DNA from: Fimbriimonadaceae bacterium | GTDB lineage: Bacteria > Armatimonadota > Fimbriimonadia > Fimbriimonadales > Fimbriimonadaceae | Assembly: GCA_023957775.1 (NCBI GenBank) | Contig: JAMLGR010000010.1 | Span: 62,001-126,000 of the forward strand | DNA: 64,000 bases | Reading direction: 5' to 3' | Shown: piece after piece, positions 1 to 8,467 of the stretch | Layout of the letters: each line of letters begins with the position of its first letter | How positions within the stretch are numbered: position 1 is the first letter of the stretch | Position numbers and translations under genes: made by a program | The notes under the pieces: generated by a model | What the model was told of the DNA's origin: nothing | The model's database searches: none | Seen by the model: the letters and a program-made list of their open reading frames with translations, nothing else

Positions 1-877
1 CGATCTCGCACCCCTCCCCGATGACCGTGCTCCCCTCGATGTTCGTCATCGGCTGGATCGTCGTGTCGGTGCCGATCTCCACGTCGAACCCGATGTAGGT
101 GTTCGTGGGGTCCACGATCGTGACCCCGTTGAGGGCGTGCTTGCGCAGGATGCGGCTTCGAAGGATCGCAGAAGCCTGGGCGAGCTGCCACCGGTCGTTG
201 ACCCCCAGCATGGTCTCCGCTTCCTCGAAGGCGTGCGTGGCCACACGTCCGCCGTCCTTGTACACGGCCCCGATCATGTCGGTGAGGTAGTACTCGCCCT
301 GCGCGTTGTCCGTGCTCAGCGTGGGCAGCAGCCGAAACAGGGTCGGACCCGAGAAGCAGTAGACGCTGACGCACACCTCCTTGAGCCGCCGCTGCTCGGG
401 TGTCGCGTCCTTCTCCTCGACGATCTGGCACGCCACGCCGTCGGAGTCGCGAAGGACGCGCCCGTATCCGGTGGGGTCCTCGAACGTGACGGTGGCCATG
501 GTGCACTCCGCGCCCTCGCGCAGGTGCGTCTCGATCAGGCCGTTCAAGGCCTCCGCCGTCAGCAGCGGCGTGTCGCCGGGCGTGACCACCACGGGGCCCA
601 CGTGGTGGGCCAAAACGTCCCGCGCCATCATCGCCGCGTGGCCGGTGCCCATCTGTTGCTCTTGGACCGCGTACTCGTAACGGTCGCCGAAGGCCTCGCG
701 AAGCAGTTCCCCGCGGTGACCCGTGATCACCACGGGACGGTCGATCCCCGCGCCGCGCATGGCCCGCCCGATCAGCTCGACCATCGGCACGCCGCAAGCC
801 GCGAACAGCCCCTTGGGCAAATCCGATTTCATGCGGGTGCCCTTGCCCGCGGCGAGGATGATTCCGGCGACTTTCAT
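1..877 (-). CDS. glmU: GlmU, bifunctional UDP-GlcNAc pyrophosphorylase / GlcN-1-P acetyltransferase (3' end cut by window)
   Basis: Makes UDP-N-acetylglucosamine for peptidoglycan and other envelope polymers in the cytoplasm. Only the first ~292 residues are present because the gene runs off the left edge. The start ATG at 877 gives MKVAGIILAAGKGTRMKSD, the nucleotidyltransferase signature with the G-x-G-T-R-M loop and the following Lys (LPK). Further uridyltransferase landmarks are QEQQMGTGHAAMMA (UTP/uracil binding region), TPGDTPLL (metal-binding Asp), NAQGEYYLTDMI and GVNDRWQLA, in the order expected for GlmU. The last visible residues (GVTIVDPTNTYIG, then TNIEGSTVIGEG) are the first hexapeptide turns of the left-handed beta-helix, so this is the two-domain GlmU and not a lone pyrophosphorylase. 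No strong ribosome binding site is seen upstream. Confidence 0.93.
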   Translation of the reverse strand, partial: MKVAGIILAAGKGTRMKSDLPKGLFAACGVPMVELIGRAMRGAGIDRPVVITGHRGELLREAFGDRYEYAVQEQQMGTGHAAMMARDVLAHHVGPVVVTPGDTPLLTAEALNGLIETHLREGAECTMATVTFEDPTGYGRVLRDSDGVACQIVEEKDATPEQRRLKEVCVSVYCFSGPTLFRLLPTLSTDNAQGEYYLTDMIGAVYKDGGRVATHAFEEAETMLGVNDRWQLAQASAILRSRILRKHALNGVTIVDPTNTYIGFDVEIGTDTTIQPMTNIEGSTVIGEGCEI

Positions 878-954
878 GGCGAGAGAGAACGAAACCCCCA
901 GCAACCCCGGGGCGCACTCATTCTGCCAGTTTTGGCGCACCCGGGGCAACCACC

Positions 955-975
955 CTCAACACTCAGCACTCAACG
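955..975. repeat. 7-bp tandem array, 3 units of CTCAACA type
   Basis: Three consecutive heptamers (CTCAACA, CTCAGCA, CTCAACG) fill the gap between the S41 peptidase stop and the glmU start. Same unit length as the other intergenic arrays in this window but a different sequence. Confidence 0.6.
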
Positions 976-977
976 CA

Positions 978-3900
978 CTACTTGATCTTCCCGAGGAGGA
1001 CCTCGATGGCTTTGTCGATCTGCGGGTCCTTCCCTGCGAAGAACTCCTCTGGCGTGATGTCCACCTTGAAGTCGGGCTCTTGCCCCATGTCCTCGAGCGG
1101 AGTCCCGTCCATCCGGTAGACGCCCGAGCCCGGCATGCGGGCGCTGGTGCCGTCCACCAGGCGGAAACCACCCGTCCAGATCACGTACCCGGGCGTGGGC
1201 ATGCCGACGAGCGTCGCGAGCCCGCGCGACTTCATCGCGTACGGGAACATCTCGGCGTTGCTGTAGCTCGTCTCCGCCGCCATCACGACCGTGGGTTTGC
1301 CCCACGTCTGGCCGGGCGCCAACTGAGGTTGCTCGTCGCGCGGCACGTAGTAGCTGTGGGGCCGGCGTTCGATGATGTCGATCAACTGGTCGCTGATGTT
1401 CCCGCCGCCGTTGTCGCGCACGTCGATGATCACCCCGTCCTTGCCCTGCGTGAGCTGCCAGAACTCGCGCTGGAACTGGTCGAAGTTTCCGCCGCCCATG
1501 CCGGCGATGTGCACGTACGTCAGCTTGCCGTTCGATTTCTCCTCGACGTACTTGCGGCGGGCCTCCAGCAGGTTGCGGCGCACGATGCCCGCGAACTCGC
1601 CGCCCGACAGGGCGCGGTACTTCACCGTCCGGGCATTGGTCTTGTTGGGAGTCGAATTCACCAGCAGCGTCAGGTCGCGGCCGGTCTGGTTGTTGAGCAC
1701 ATCGCGGAACAGGCTCTCGTCGGGACGCACGTCCACGCCGTTCACCTGAAGCACGTACTCGCCGGGGCGGATCCGGGTCTTCTCGTAAGACCCCGGGGCA
1801 CCGTCCGGCACGTCCTTGACCTTGATTCCCAATCCGCGATGGCTGTAGTCGATCGTGAAGCCCGGGTGCGCGGTGGTTTCGCCGCTGGGGTTCCCCGGCC
1901 CCGGACCCACCTCGGAGTGGCTGGACTCGAGTTCGCCCACCATCATGTTCAGCACGGTGGCCATCTCGTTGCGGTGGGCGACGCCGTCCAAAAGCGGCGC
2001 GTAGCGCTCGCGGATCGCGGCCCAGTCGCGGCCGTGGAAGTTGCCGTCGTAGAAACTCCGGTTGTACTCGCGCCAGAACTGATTGAACGCGGCCTTGCGC
2101 TCGAGCCGCACGTCGCGCCTCCAATCCGCGCGGAAGCTCACGCCCGTGACGGGCGTGTTGGGTTTGCGGATGTCGATCAGGCTCATCGCACCGCCCTTCA
2201 CCATCGCGATCTGGTTGCCGTCGGCGGAGAAGTCGAACCTCGTGAGGCCGCCGCCGTTGGTGAGCCGCTTGACCTCGGAACCGTCGTAGCTCGCCTTCCA
2301 GAGATCGCCCTCGCTGATGAAGTACAGGTCGCCCTTCTCGACGTCCGCCTCGACGCCGCTCTGCGGATCCTGGCTGACGAAACGCCGCACGCGATCCTCG
2401 ATCCGATCGAAGTCGATATCGACCTTCACCGGCCCCGTCGGCTTCTCGTACTTCAGCTCGGTGTCCTGACTACGGGCCTCCTCCTTCTGGAGGGGCACGA
2501 CGAACAGTCCGCCGCCGCCCGCCTGGCGGCCCCGGCCGCCCCCGCCTCCCGAGCGGTCGCTCCGGAAGTAGAGGTACTTGCCGTCGGGCGACCAGCCCGG
2601 ACTCGAGTTCGGGCCGTTCTCCTTCGTGATGTTCGTTCCGCGCTTCTCCACGGTGTCGTACACCCAGATGTTCGTGCCCGATTCCCAGTAGTAGTAGCCG
2701 CTGCGGTCCAACCGGTCCGTGTAGGCGATCCAGCGCCCGTCGGGACTCCACACCGCCTCGCGCGGCTCGCCTCCGGGCATCGCCATCACGAGTTCGGGCT
2801 TGGCATTCCCGTCGAGCGCCACCTTGTAAAGACCCCCCTGCGCGCCCGTCACCCAGAACGAGAGGGCCTTCTTGTCCGGCAGCAGTTGCAACTGGAACAC
2901 GTCGCTGTCGGCCGTCGTGATCTGCTCCGCCTTCTTGCTCTCCAGGTCGAGCCGGTACAGGTGGCGCGCTCCCTTCCGGTCGCTCACGAAGAACACCGAT
3001 TGCCCATCGGGAGCGTAGAGAGGCTGCTCGTCCAAGCCTTCCCACGTCGTGAGCTGCTCGGCGTCGTTCGCGTTGGGGCCCTTCTCCTTCTTGACCGGCA
3101 CGCTCCAAAGCTCGCTTCGAACCTGGAACACGAACCGGTCGGCCCTCGGGCTGAGCGTCGCGTCTTCGACTCCGTCGGTCAGGATCAGCCGCTCTTCATT
3201 GGTGACCTTGTCGTCGATCGTCGCGGTCAGCGCGATCTTCTGGGGCGCCGAACCGGGCTTCATGGTGTACACCGATCCGTCGACTTCGAAGGCCACGAGG
3301 TCCGCCTTGGCGTCCGCGGTCAGGAACCGCACGCCGCCTCCCACGAAATCGGTCAGCCGCCGCGCGCCGCCGCGGCCGTCGACGCGCACCACGTTGGGCG
3401 TCCTCGCGGCGTTGTCCGTGTTGCGTCCGTTCGATTTGCCGAGATTCGAGCTGCTGGGCGTCTTCTCCGAGACGGTCACGCACAAGACCGCGTTGTCCGC
3501 CGCAGGCGTGATCCACAGGTGCTGGAACCCGTTGTTCCGGATGGCCGTCCGCTTGCCCGTCGCCTCGTCGAAGCGCCAGATCTGCGCGGCGCCCGAGCCT
3601 TGGTAGCGCGCCCGGAACCAGGGAAAGCCCATTCGGTTGTAAACGATCGCCTTGCCGCCCTCGGCATAGTGCGGATTCCCGATCGTCATCATGTCCTCGA
3701 AGAGGGGTTGGAACGCGAGCGAGCGCACGTCGAGTTCGAAGACGCCGTTGTACGCATCGTCGCGGGTGCTGCGAAAGAGGATCTTGCGTCCGTCCGGCGA
3801 CCAGTCCGTCGGCACCTCGCTTCCGGAGAACCAGGTGAGCCGCCTCGCCGCGCCGCCCTCGGCGGGCACCGCGAAGATGCAGTTGCCGCCGAAGCGGTTG

Positions 3901-4163
3901 CTCGAGAAGGCGATCCACTTGCCGTCGGGCGACCAGACGGGGTTGTCGTCCATCTCCACGTGGTTCGTGACGGGCTCGGCCTTGCCCCCCGCGCTCGGGG
4001 CGACCCAGACGTCCCCGCGGTAGGTGAAGGCGAGCCGGCTCCCATCGGGACTCAAGGCGAGCGAGCGCGCCCCGATCAGAGGAAGCGGTTTGGGGTCTTC
4101 GAGCTGGGCGAACGCGGATCCCGCGCCCGCGAGGAGAACGAGGAGAAGGGGGAGGCGACGCAT
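978..4163 (-). CDS. Secreted tricorn-like S41 peptidase with beta-propeller
   Basis: A 1061-residue exported serine protease of the tricorn/S41 type. The start is set at MRRLPLLLVLLAGAGSAFA, a clear signal peptide, 25 codons inside the longest open frame. Residues ~30-620 carry repeated WD40/PD40 propeller blades (SPDGSRLAFTYRGDVW, SPDGKWIAFSSNR, SPDGRKILFRSTRDD, SPDGRWIAYTDR). A helical C1-like segment (~690-760, RADWRRDVRLERKAAFNQFW) and a PDZ domain (~790-850, GLGIKVKDV, VLQVNGVDV) precede the S41 core (VIIDVRDNGGG). The likely nucleophile is the Ser of YSNAEMFPYAMK near residue 968, which matches the tricorn position rather than the Ser-Lys of C-terminal processing proteases. The family degrades peptides and misfolded extracytoplasmic proteins. 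It ends 100 bp from glmU, with no sign of shared function. Confidence 0.9.
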   Translation of the reverse strand: MRRLPLLLVLLAGAGSAFAQLEDPKPLPLIGARSLALSPDGSRLAFTYRGDVWVAPSAGGKAEPVTNHVEMDDNPVWSPDGKWIAFSSNRFGGNCIFAVPAEGGAARRLTWFSGSEVPTDWSPDGRKILFRSTRDDAYNGVFELDVRSLAFQPLFEDMMTIGNPHYAEGGKAIVYNRMGFPWFRARYQGSGAAQIWRFDEATGKRTAIRNNGFQHLWITPAADNAVLCVTVSEKTPSSSNLGKSNGRNTDNAARTPNVVRVDGRGGARRLTDFVGGGVRFLTADAKADLVAFEVDGSVYTMKPGSAPQKIALTATIDDKVTNEERLILTDGVEDATLSPRADRFVFQVRSELWSVPVKKEKGPNANDAEQLTTWEGLDEQPLYAPDGQSVFFVSDRKGARHLYRLDLESKKAEQITTADSDVFQLQLLPDKKALSFWVTGAQGGLYKVALDGNAKPELVMAMPGGEPREAVWSPDGRWIAYTDRLDRSGYYYWESGTNIWVYDTVEKRGTNITKENGPNSSPGWSPDGKYLYFRSDRSGGGGGRGRQAGGGGLFVVPLQKEEARSQDTELKYEKPTGPVKVDIDFDRIEDRVRRFVSQDPQSGVEADVEKGDLYFISEGDLWKASYDGSEVKRLTNGGGLTRFDFSADGNQIAMVKGGAMSLIDIRKPNTPVTGVSFRADWRRDVRLERKAAFNQFWREYNRSFYDGNFHGRDWAAIRERYAPLLDGVAHRNEMATVLNMMVGELESSHSEVGPGPGNPSGETTAHPGFTIDYSHRGLGIKVKDVPDGAPGSYEKTRIRPGEYVLQVNGVDVRPDESLFRDVLNNQTGRDLTLLVNSTPNKTNARTVKYRALSGGEFAGIVRRNLLEARRKYVEEKSNGKLTYVHIAGMGGGNFDQFQREFWQLTQGKDGVIIDVRDNGGGNISDQLIDIIERRPHSYYVPRDEQPQLAPGQTWGKPTVVMAAETSYSNAEMFPYAMKSRGLATLVGMPTPGYVIWTGGFRLVDGTSARMPGSGVYRMDGTPLEDMGQEPDFKVDITPEEFFAGKDPQIDKAIEVLLGKIK

Positions 4164-4211
4164 GATACTGTGAAGATACCGGGACGACGTCGCTTGCTGT
4201 GGTGAATGCGC

Positions 4212-4232
4212 CGACAAACGACAAACGACAAA
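4212..4232. repeat. 7-bp tandem array, 3 units of CGACAAA
   Basis: Three perfect CGACAAA heptamers lie between the divergent S41 peptidase gene and the small zinc-ribbon gene. The unit is close to the TCGTTTG heptamers at 30171-30240 (reverse complement CAAACGA). Confidence 0.75.
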
Positions 4233-4259
4233 CCACATCGGGCGCGCCGCGCGCGCCCG

Positions 4260-4490
4260 ATGTACACTCCCCCCGTGGAGCGTCTCAACGCCGAAGCCAT
4301 CCCGCGAAGGTTGCTCATGCAGGCGCTTCTGGACAAGCGCCTGGTCCCGACGTTCCGCCGCATCGACCGGTGCCTGCTCTGCCGTCGCCCGGGGGTCAAC
4401 GAAGCGGCCCTGTGTTCGGTGTGCTGGGCGCTCCTCGAGGACGACGAGATGCGGCAGGCGCAGCGGTGGCTGAACGGGGGCGCGCCTTGA
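4260..4490 (+). CDS. Small protein with CxxC...CxxC zinc-knuckle motif
   Basis: A 76-residue cytoplasmic protein of unknown function. The ATG at 4260 (MYTPPVERLNAEAIPRRLL) is preferred to an earlier ATG that lies in the heptamer repeat. The centre carries CLLCRRPGVNEAALCSVCWA, a paired CxxC knuckle likely to bind zinc. The stop overlaps the TTG start of the next gene (TTGA), so the two are probably translationally coupled. No family could be named; the zinc binding is inferred from the cysteine spacing alone. Confidence 0.7.
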   Translation: MYTPPVERLNAEAIPRRLLMQALLDKRLVPTFRRIDRCLLCRRPGVNEAALCSVCWALLEDDEMRQAQRWLNGGAP

Positions 4491-5329
4491 TCGACTTTCT
4501 GGTCGGATTCGCCGCCGCCATCGCCCTGATGTGGCTCTTGCGACGCTTCTTCGTGCGCCGCAAGTACCTCGCGGCGTGCGAGTACTGGGTCTACCTCCCC
4601 GGTGAGACGATGCCGCCTCAGGACGAGGTCATGCAGCGCCTCCTGGGCTCCTTTTGGCGCGAACGGGGGTCGCAACCCGCTGCGATCCCCATCTCCGCCG
4701 CCGAGGGCCGGCTGCTGTCCGACGTCCGCCTCCACGTGGCGCTCATCCTTCGGTCGAAGAACCCGCACGTCTTCCGCCCCGACCTGTTTGGCGATACGGT
4801 CGTGCCCACGCCTTCCCTGCTCCGCGCCTTGGCGAACGCGAAGGCGCTCGCCAAGGTGCGCTTCGTCTCGGAAACGCCGCTTCAGGACCGGGTGCAACTG
4901 GCCTTCATTCCGGCCATGGCCGGGACCGTGGCGCACCTCGGCGGGTCGGAAGCGGTCTTCGACGTCGTCGGCGAAACGCTGCAGCCCGTCGAGGCGTTGG
5001 AGGATGCCCTCCAGGACCGCGCCCTCCTCGATACGGCGGAGTGGAACGCCCGGGTCGTCTGGATCGAGGGGACGGACGGCGGCCACGCCGAGACTCGCGG
5101 ACTGGTGAAGATCGGGCTTCCCGAAGTCTCGACGCACGACGCCCCCAACGACCATCGGGTGCTGGTGTGCCAGGTGATGGAAGCGGCCGTCCAGGAATTG
5201 TGGAAGGCGAGCGCGATCCCGCCCGAGCTCACGGTCGAAGCGTATGGGGACTCGTTTCGGCTCCTTTTCGCACAAGAGGCTCGCGGGCCGTGCCGGGTGC
5301 GGATCCAGCGGCTCCACGAGGCGGGGTAG
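4487..5329 (+). CDS. Hypothetical membrane-anchored protein
   Basis: A 280-residue protein read from a TTG start that overlaps the stop of the preceding small zinc-knuckle gene. The N-terminus (IDFLVGFAAAIALMWLLRRFFVRR) is one transmembrane helix followed by a basic stop-transfer stretch, so the remaining ~250 residues should face the cytoplasm. That part mixes alpha and beta segments (AIPISAAEGRLLSDVRLHVAL, RVQLAFIPAMAGTVAHLGG, YGDSFRLLFAQEARGPCRV) and contains no motif I recognise. The coupling suggests it works with the zinc-knuckle protein. A terminator-like repeat follows 75 bp after the stop. Confidence 0.75.
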   Translation: MIDFLVGFAAAIALMWLLRRFFVRRKYLAACEYWVYLPGETMPPQDEVMQRLLGSFWRERGSQPAAIPISAAEGRLLSDVRLHVALILRSKNPHVFRPDLFGDTVVPTPSLLRALANAKALAKVRFVSETPLQDRVQLAFIPAMAGTVAHLGGSEAVFDVVGETLQPVEALEDALQDRALLDTAEWNARVVWIEGTDGGHAETRGLVKIGLPEVSTHDAPNDHRVLVCQVMEAAVQELWKASAIPPELTVEAYGDSFRLLFAQEARGPCRVRIQRLHEAG

Positions 5330-5358
5330 GCAGCTCGCTACGCTCGCAGCCCCTCACC

Positions 5359-5436
5359 CCGGCCCTCTCCCCCGGAGGGGCGAGGGAGTGTTGTTTGAGT
5401 CACTCCGGCCCTCTCCCCCGGAGGGGCGAGGGAGTT
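5359..5436 (+). terminator. Duplicated GC-rich hairpin repeat, second copy a terminator
   Basis: A 31-bp element (5359-5389) is repeated almost exactly at 5405-5435. Each contains CCCTCTCCCC, a short loop and GGGGCGAGGG, giving a strong stem. The second copy is followed by six T residues, so it would stop transcription from the upstream plus-strand pair; it lies between convergent genes. This GC-rich palindrome type is common between genes in many GC-rich bacteria. Confidence 0.65.
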
Positions 5437-5438
5437 TT

Positions 5439-6227
5439 TTACGCCTCGAAGTAGTTCCGGAGTGCCTGCATCGGGGCGCCGGTCAGCGCCATAACGGGTC
5501 CGCGCGTCGGTCCTTGCGAGAGGTTGCGGGACTCGAGCGCGGCCTTCACGAGTCGGGCTCGCGAGAACATGCGCCCGAACTTGGTGAGCAGGTCCAGCGA
5601 CTCGTTCGAGCCGCCGACGATCTGGAGCATCTTCGCGGGCGCGATCGTCGCCAGCGGGGAGACCACCACCCCTTCGACCGCGAACTCGTCCGTTCCCGTT
5701 CGCCCCTCGAGTAAAGCGACCCTGCCCAGCCCCTTCTCCTCCAGGGGAACGGCCCACAGGAGGCTCGGGTTCTCCGCGCCTGCTGCGCGCACGTCCGGGG
5801 TGATCGAACCGAAGGGATCCACCACGACGACGGGAATGCCCGCATAACGCGACACCGCGGAGAACAAGCCCGAAACCTCCTCCTCGTCGTACCTGCCGTA
5901 GTAGGGCGGCATCAGCACCGCCGCGCGCGCCCCGTGCCGGCCCGCGTGCTGGGCCAGGTCCAGACTGACCGAAGTGCTGAGGCTGCTGACGTTCACCATC
6001 GCCTCGGCGCGCCCCCCGCACTCCCGCAGGACCAGCTCCAGCAGCGACTTGCGCTCCTGGATGCCGCACGCCCCGAATTCGCCCGTATCGGTCGCGACCA
6101 CCACCCCCGCGATGCCTTCGGTCAGCAGCGAGCGGATCTGCCTGGCCAGCCGCACCTCGCTCACCTGGTGGCCGTCGTCCGTGAAGGGCGTAGCCAGCGG
6201 CGCAAACAGTCCGGAGATTTTGAGCAT
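5439..6227 (-). CDS. Dihydrodipicolinate synthase/N-acetylneuraminate lyase family protein, catalytic Lys apparently missing
   Basis: A 262-residue TIM-barrel protein of the DapA/NanA class; these enzymes do pyruvate-dependent aldol chemistry through a Schiff base. The start MLKISGLFAPLATPFTDDG is the classic N-terminal strand (F-A-P-L-A-T-P-F). VVATDTGEFGACGIQERKSLLE corresponds to the G-T-T-G-E region, altered to TDTGE. The Tyr segment MPPYYGRYDEEEV is kept. In the strand that normally reads G-I-K-E, this protein reads LLWAVPLEEK, so the Schiff-base Lys seems replaced by Val (aligned by eye). It may be non-catalytic or use other chemistry, and no lysine-pathway partner is adjacent. It is slightly shorter than typical DapA (~290). 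Confidence 0.8.
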   Translation of the reverse strand: MLKISGLFAPLATPFTDDGHQVSEVRLARQIRSLLTEGIAGVVVATDTGEFGACGIQERKSLLELVLRECGGRAEAMVNVSSLSTSVSLDLAQHAGRHGARAAVLMPPYYGRYDEEEVSGLFSAVSRYAGIPVVVVDPFGSITPDVRAAGAENPSLLWAVPLEEKGLGRVALLEGRTGTDEFAVEGVVVSPLATIAPAKMLQIVGGSNESLDLLTKFGRMFSRARLVKAALESRNLSQGPTRGPVMALTGAPMQALRNYFEA

Positions 6228-6279
6228 TGGAACCCCACCCCAAGAGACGCGCCAAGCCTGCGATAGGCGTCGCCCCGCT

Positions 6280-6400
6280 AGCGGGATGCCGAAGAACGAC
6301 CTCGAAGTGGTCGCAGATGGTTGCCCGGGGTCGAACTGCAGCGAGACCCCGGGGCTCAAAGGACGCCCTGGCGCACCTGGAGCCGGGTGCTGAAATCGGC
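6280..6400. repeat. Dispersed GC-rich repeat, copy 1
   Basis: Shares an extended block with 59485-59600: GAAGAACGACCTCGAAG, GGTTGCCCGGGGTCG and GCAGCGAGACCCCGGG occur in the same order and spacing in both. CCCGGGGTCG...CGAGACCCCGGG is an inverted repeat that can form a hairpin. It lies between two minus-strand genes and encodes nothing convincing. Confidence 0.75.
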
Positions 6401-6403
6401 GCG

Positions 6404-7153
6404 CTAGCGGGCAAGCACGAGAAACTCGTGCAGATGGAACGTGAGGTGGGCGCCCTCGCCGTGCGGCCTGAGGTAGTCGCGCAGCCACCCCTCGGAGCCC
6501 GTGATCGTGCGGAGGACGTCCGCCTGCGCCGCGGCCCCGGCGCGCATCCGCTCGAGCCAGTCCACCGCGTTGATCGGTTTGGGAAGGCGGTCGATGGTCG
6601 CCAACTCGAATCCGGACTCGACGAGCCATCCGCGCCACTGCGTCTCGGTCCAGTTCCGGACGTGGGAGGGATCCCTCAGCCGCTCGATCCGGTCCAGCTC
6701 GTCGTCTGCCGCCGGGTCTTCGATGCCCACATTGTCCACGACGAGGAGCCATCCGCCGCGCCGAACGACCCTGCGGGCCTCGGCCACGAACCGGGCGGGG
6801 TTCTCGAAATGGTGGGCCGCCAGCCTGCACACCAGACCATCGAACGAGCCCGTTCCAAACGGCAGGTTCTCCGCATCGGCGTAGCATGGGGCGACGTTTC
6901 CGAGCGAACGCGCGGCGGCTTCGGCCTCGACGATCTCCAGCATGGACGGCGTGATGTCCGACGCGACGACGCGATCGACGTGGCGGGCGAAGGTGAAGGC
7001 CGCGTGCCCGGCGCCGGTGCCCACGTCCAGCACCAAGCCGCCGGACGGTTTGGCGACCTCCACGAGCCGCCGCAGGGAGGCCTCGTTCGAATGGACGCCG
7101 CTCGTGAGATAGGCCGACGCCACGGGTCCGAATTGGCTCTGCGCTGTTCTCAC
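6404..7153 (-). CDS. Class I SAM-dependent methyltransferase (Methyltransf_11 type)
   Basis: A 249-residue soluble methyltransferase. The GTG start (MRTAQSQFGPVASAYLTS) is chosen because it begins the conserved N-terminal FGPVASAYLTSGVH segment; the open frame extends far upstream through a neighbouring gene. SAM-binding motif I is VLDVGTGAGHAAFTFA (~residues 41-56), followed by the acidic VVASDITPSML, motif II (YADAENLPFGTGSFDGLVCR) and motif III (RRGGWLLVVDN). This is the layout of UbiE/Methyltransf_11 enzymes acting on small molecules. The substrate cannot be told. A 23-bp gap separates it from the upstream secreted protein gene. Confidence 0.85.
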   Translation of the reverse strand: MRTAQSQFGPVASAYLTSGVHSNEASLRRLVEVAKPSGGLVLDVGTGAGHAAFTFARHVDRVVASDITPSMLEIVEAEAAARSLGNVAPCYADAENLPFGTGSFDGLVCRLAAHHFENPARFVAEARRVVRRGGWLLVVDNVGIEDPAADDELDRIERLRDPSHVRNWTETQWRGWLVESGFELATIDRLPKPINAVDWLERMRAGAAAQADVLRTITGSEGWLRDYLRPHGEGAHLTFHLHEFLVLAR

Positions 7154-7176
7154 CGCTTGGCAGGGTACCTCCCGCT

Positions 7177-8412
7177 CTACGAGATGTGGATCCAGATCGT
7201 GTCCTTGACGTCGAGCAGACCGATCCTCGCCGATACCTTGATCGGGAACGACCCCTTGGCACCGGCCGGCGCGATCAGTTCGAGCGAGCGGCGGGAGCTG
7301 CCGCGCGAGTTGTAGATCAAAAACGAGCCACCCGAACCCGAGGCGATCGTCCACCCCGAGGGTGGCTCCGCCAAGAAGATGCCGTCGATCCGTTTGGCGG
7401 TGTGCGACTTCACATAGAGCGTGACGCGGATCTTCTGCTCTTCCGGTTTCGACTTCACTCCCTTGAGCGGAACCACGTCGAACGACACAGGCTCCGACAC
7501 CTGGTAGCTGCACTGGATCTGCGACACGCGGCCGTTGGCGTCGGTGAGGGTGCCGCGCACAAGTCGGTAGCCCAGAGGCGCTTTGTCGTCGATCTTCGTG
7601 TCGTAATCGACGAACGCGCGCCCCTTGTTGTCGAAGTCGGGAAACGGCTGCTGCATGCCGAGCGCGTACTCCCGGCCAAGGCCCTCCGTGCGCACTTCGA
7701 TGCGCCGCAGGTTGAGGTCGTTCGACCCCGTGAACGTCAGGCGGATGCGGTTGGCGTCCCCCGGCACGACCGAGCGCGCCTGCAGCTCGGGTTTCCACTT
7801 CAGCCCCTCCGGCAGCCCGGAGTCGCGCTCCCACCCGAAGGCCACCTTGAACAGAGCCCTTGCCGTCAAGGGATCGACGGACGGGGAGGTCGCTGGCACC
7901 CCGTTGAGCCGCAGGGCGAAGGCCGGAACCGAACCCTCCGGAAACAGGTCGTGGCCGGCGTCGCCCAGGGTCAGCTCGACGGTCCAGTCTCCCCCGCTGG
8001 AGGCCGCTCCCACCAGCGCGGCGCCCTCCATGGCGGGGTCCTCCACCCATCGAGGCCCGGCGGCGTCCGTCGCGTCGAGAACCCGAACGTGGACCTTGGG
8101 CGAGCCTCCGTTCCAAGAAACGCGCGCCTCGATGTTGTCTTTGCCCACCAGCCAGCCGTCGCCCGAGACGTCGAAGCTCGCCACGAAATCCTGGCCCACC
8201 GGGAGTTTCGCTGCGGCGTGCAGCTCGCGAGGCTCCCACTGGAAGTAGGTCTGCACCCCGTCCACGACCGCGAACCGATCCCACTCCTCTTCCGAAGTGC
8301 GCCCGTCCAGCCGCGGCGTCAGGGGCATCCGCACCGTTTCCTGAACTCGGAGCGGCGAGGTGAACGCGGACGAACCCTGGAGGGCGACGAGGAGGGCAAG
8401 GCTGGTGAGCAT
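7177..8412 (-). CDS. Secreted protein with N-terminal CBM9-like domain
   Basis: A 411-residue exported protein. MLTSLALLVALQGSSAFT is a short signal peptide. The next ~190 residues (TPRLDGRTSEEEWDRFAVVDG, DFVASFDVSGDGWLVGKDNIEARVSWNG, WTVELTLGDAG) follow the CBM9/DOMON-like sandwich pattern often found on extracellular carbohydrate-binding or cytochrome-linked proteins. The C-terminal half is beta-rich with Ig-like or NEW3-like strands (PVSFDVVPLKGVK, RVTLYVKSHTAKRIDGIFLAEPPSGW, SLELIAPAGAKGSFPIKVSARIG). No enzymatic motif is seen. Likely a surface or periplasmic binding protein; the ligand is unknown. Confidence 0.75.
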   Translation of the reverse strand: MLTSLALLVALQGSSAFTSPLRVQETVRMPLTPRLDGRTSEEEWDRFAVVDGVQTYFQWEPRELHAAAKLPVGQDFVASFDVSGDGWLVGKDNIEARVSWNGGSPKVHVRVLDATDAAGPRWVEDPAMEGAALVGAASSGGDWTVELTLGDAGHDLFPEGSVPAFALRLNGVPATSPSVDPLTARALFKVAFGWERDSGLPEGLKWKPELQARSVVPGDANRIRLTFTGSNDLNLRRIEVRTEGLGREYALGMQQPFPDFDNKGRAFVDYDTKIDDKAPLGYRLVRGTLTDANGRVSQIQCSYQVSEPVSFDVVPLKGVKSKPEEQKIRVTLYVKSHTAKRIDGIFLAEPPSGWTIASGSGGSFLIYNSRGSSRRSLELIAPAGAKGSFPIKVSARIGLLDVKDTIWIHIS

Positions 8413-8467
8413 CTCACCAAAGAAGACGGACCACGCCCTCCGTCCGGATGTGGAAAACCCCCAAACG

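Noticed and set aside
723-4205. Long plus-strand open frame of 1160 codons opposite the S41 peptidase
   Set aside because: It is antisense to a gene with clear signal peptide, propeller and S41 motifs; the frame is open because of high GC and its composition is Arg/His/Val-rich nonsense.
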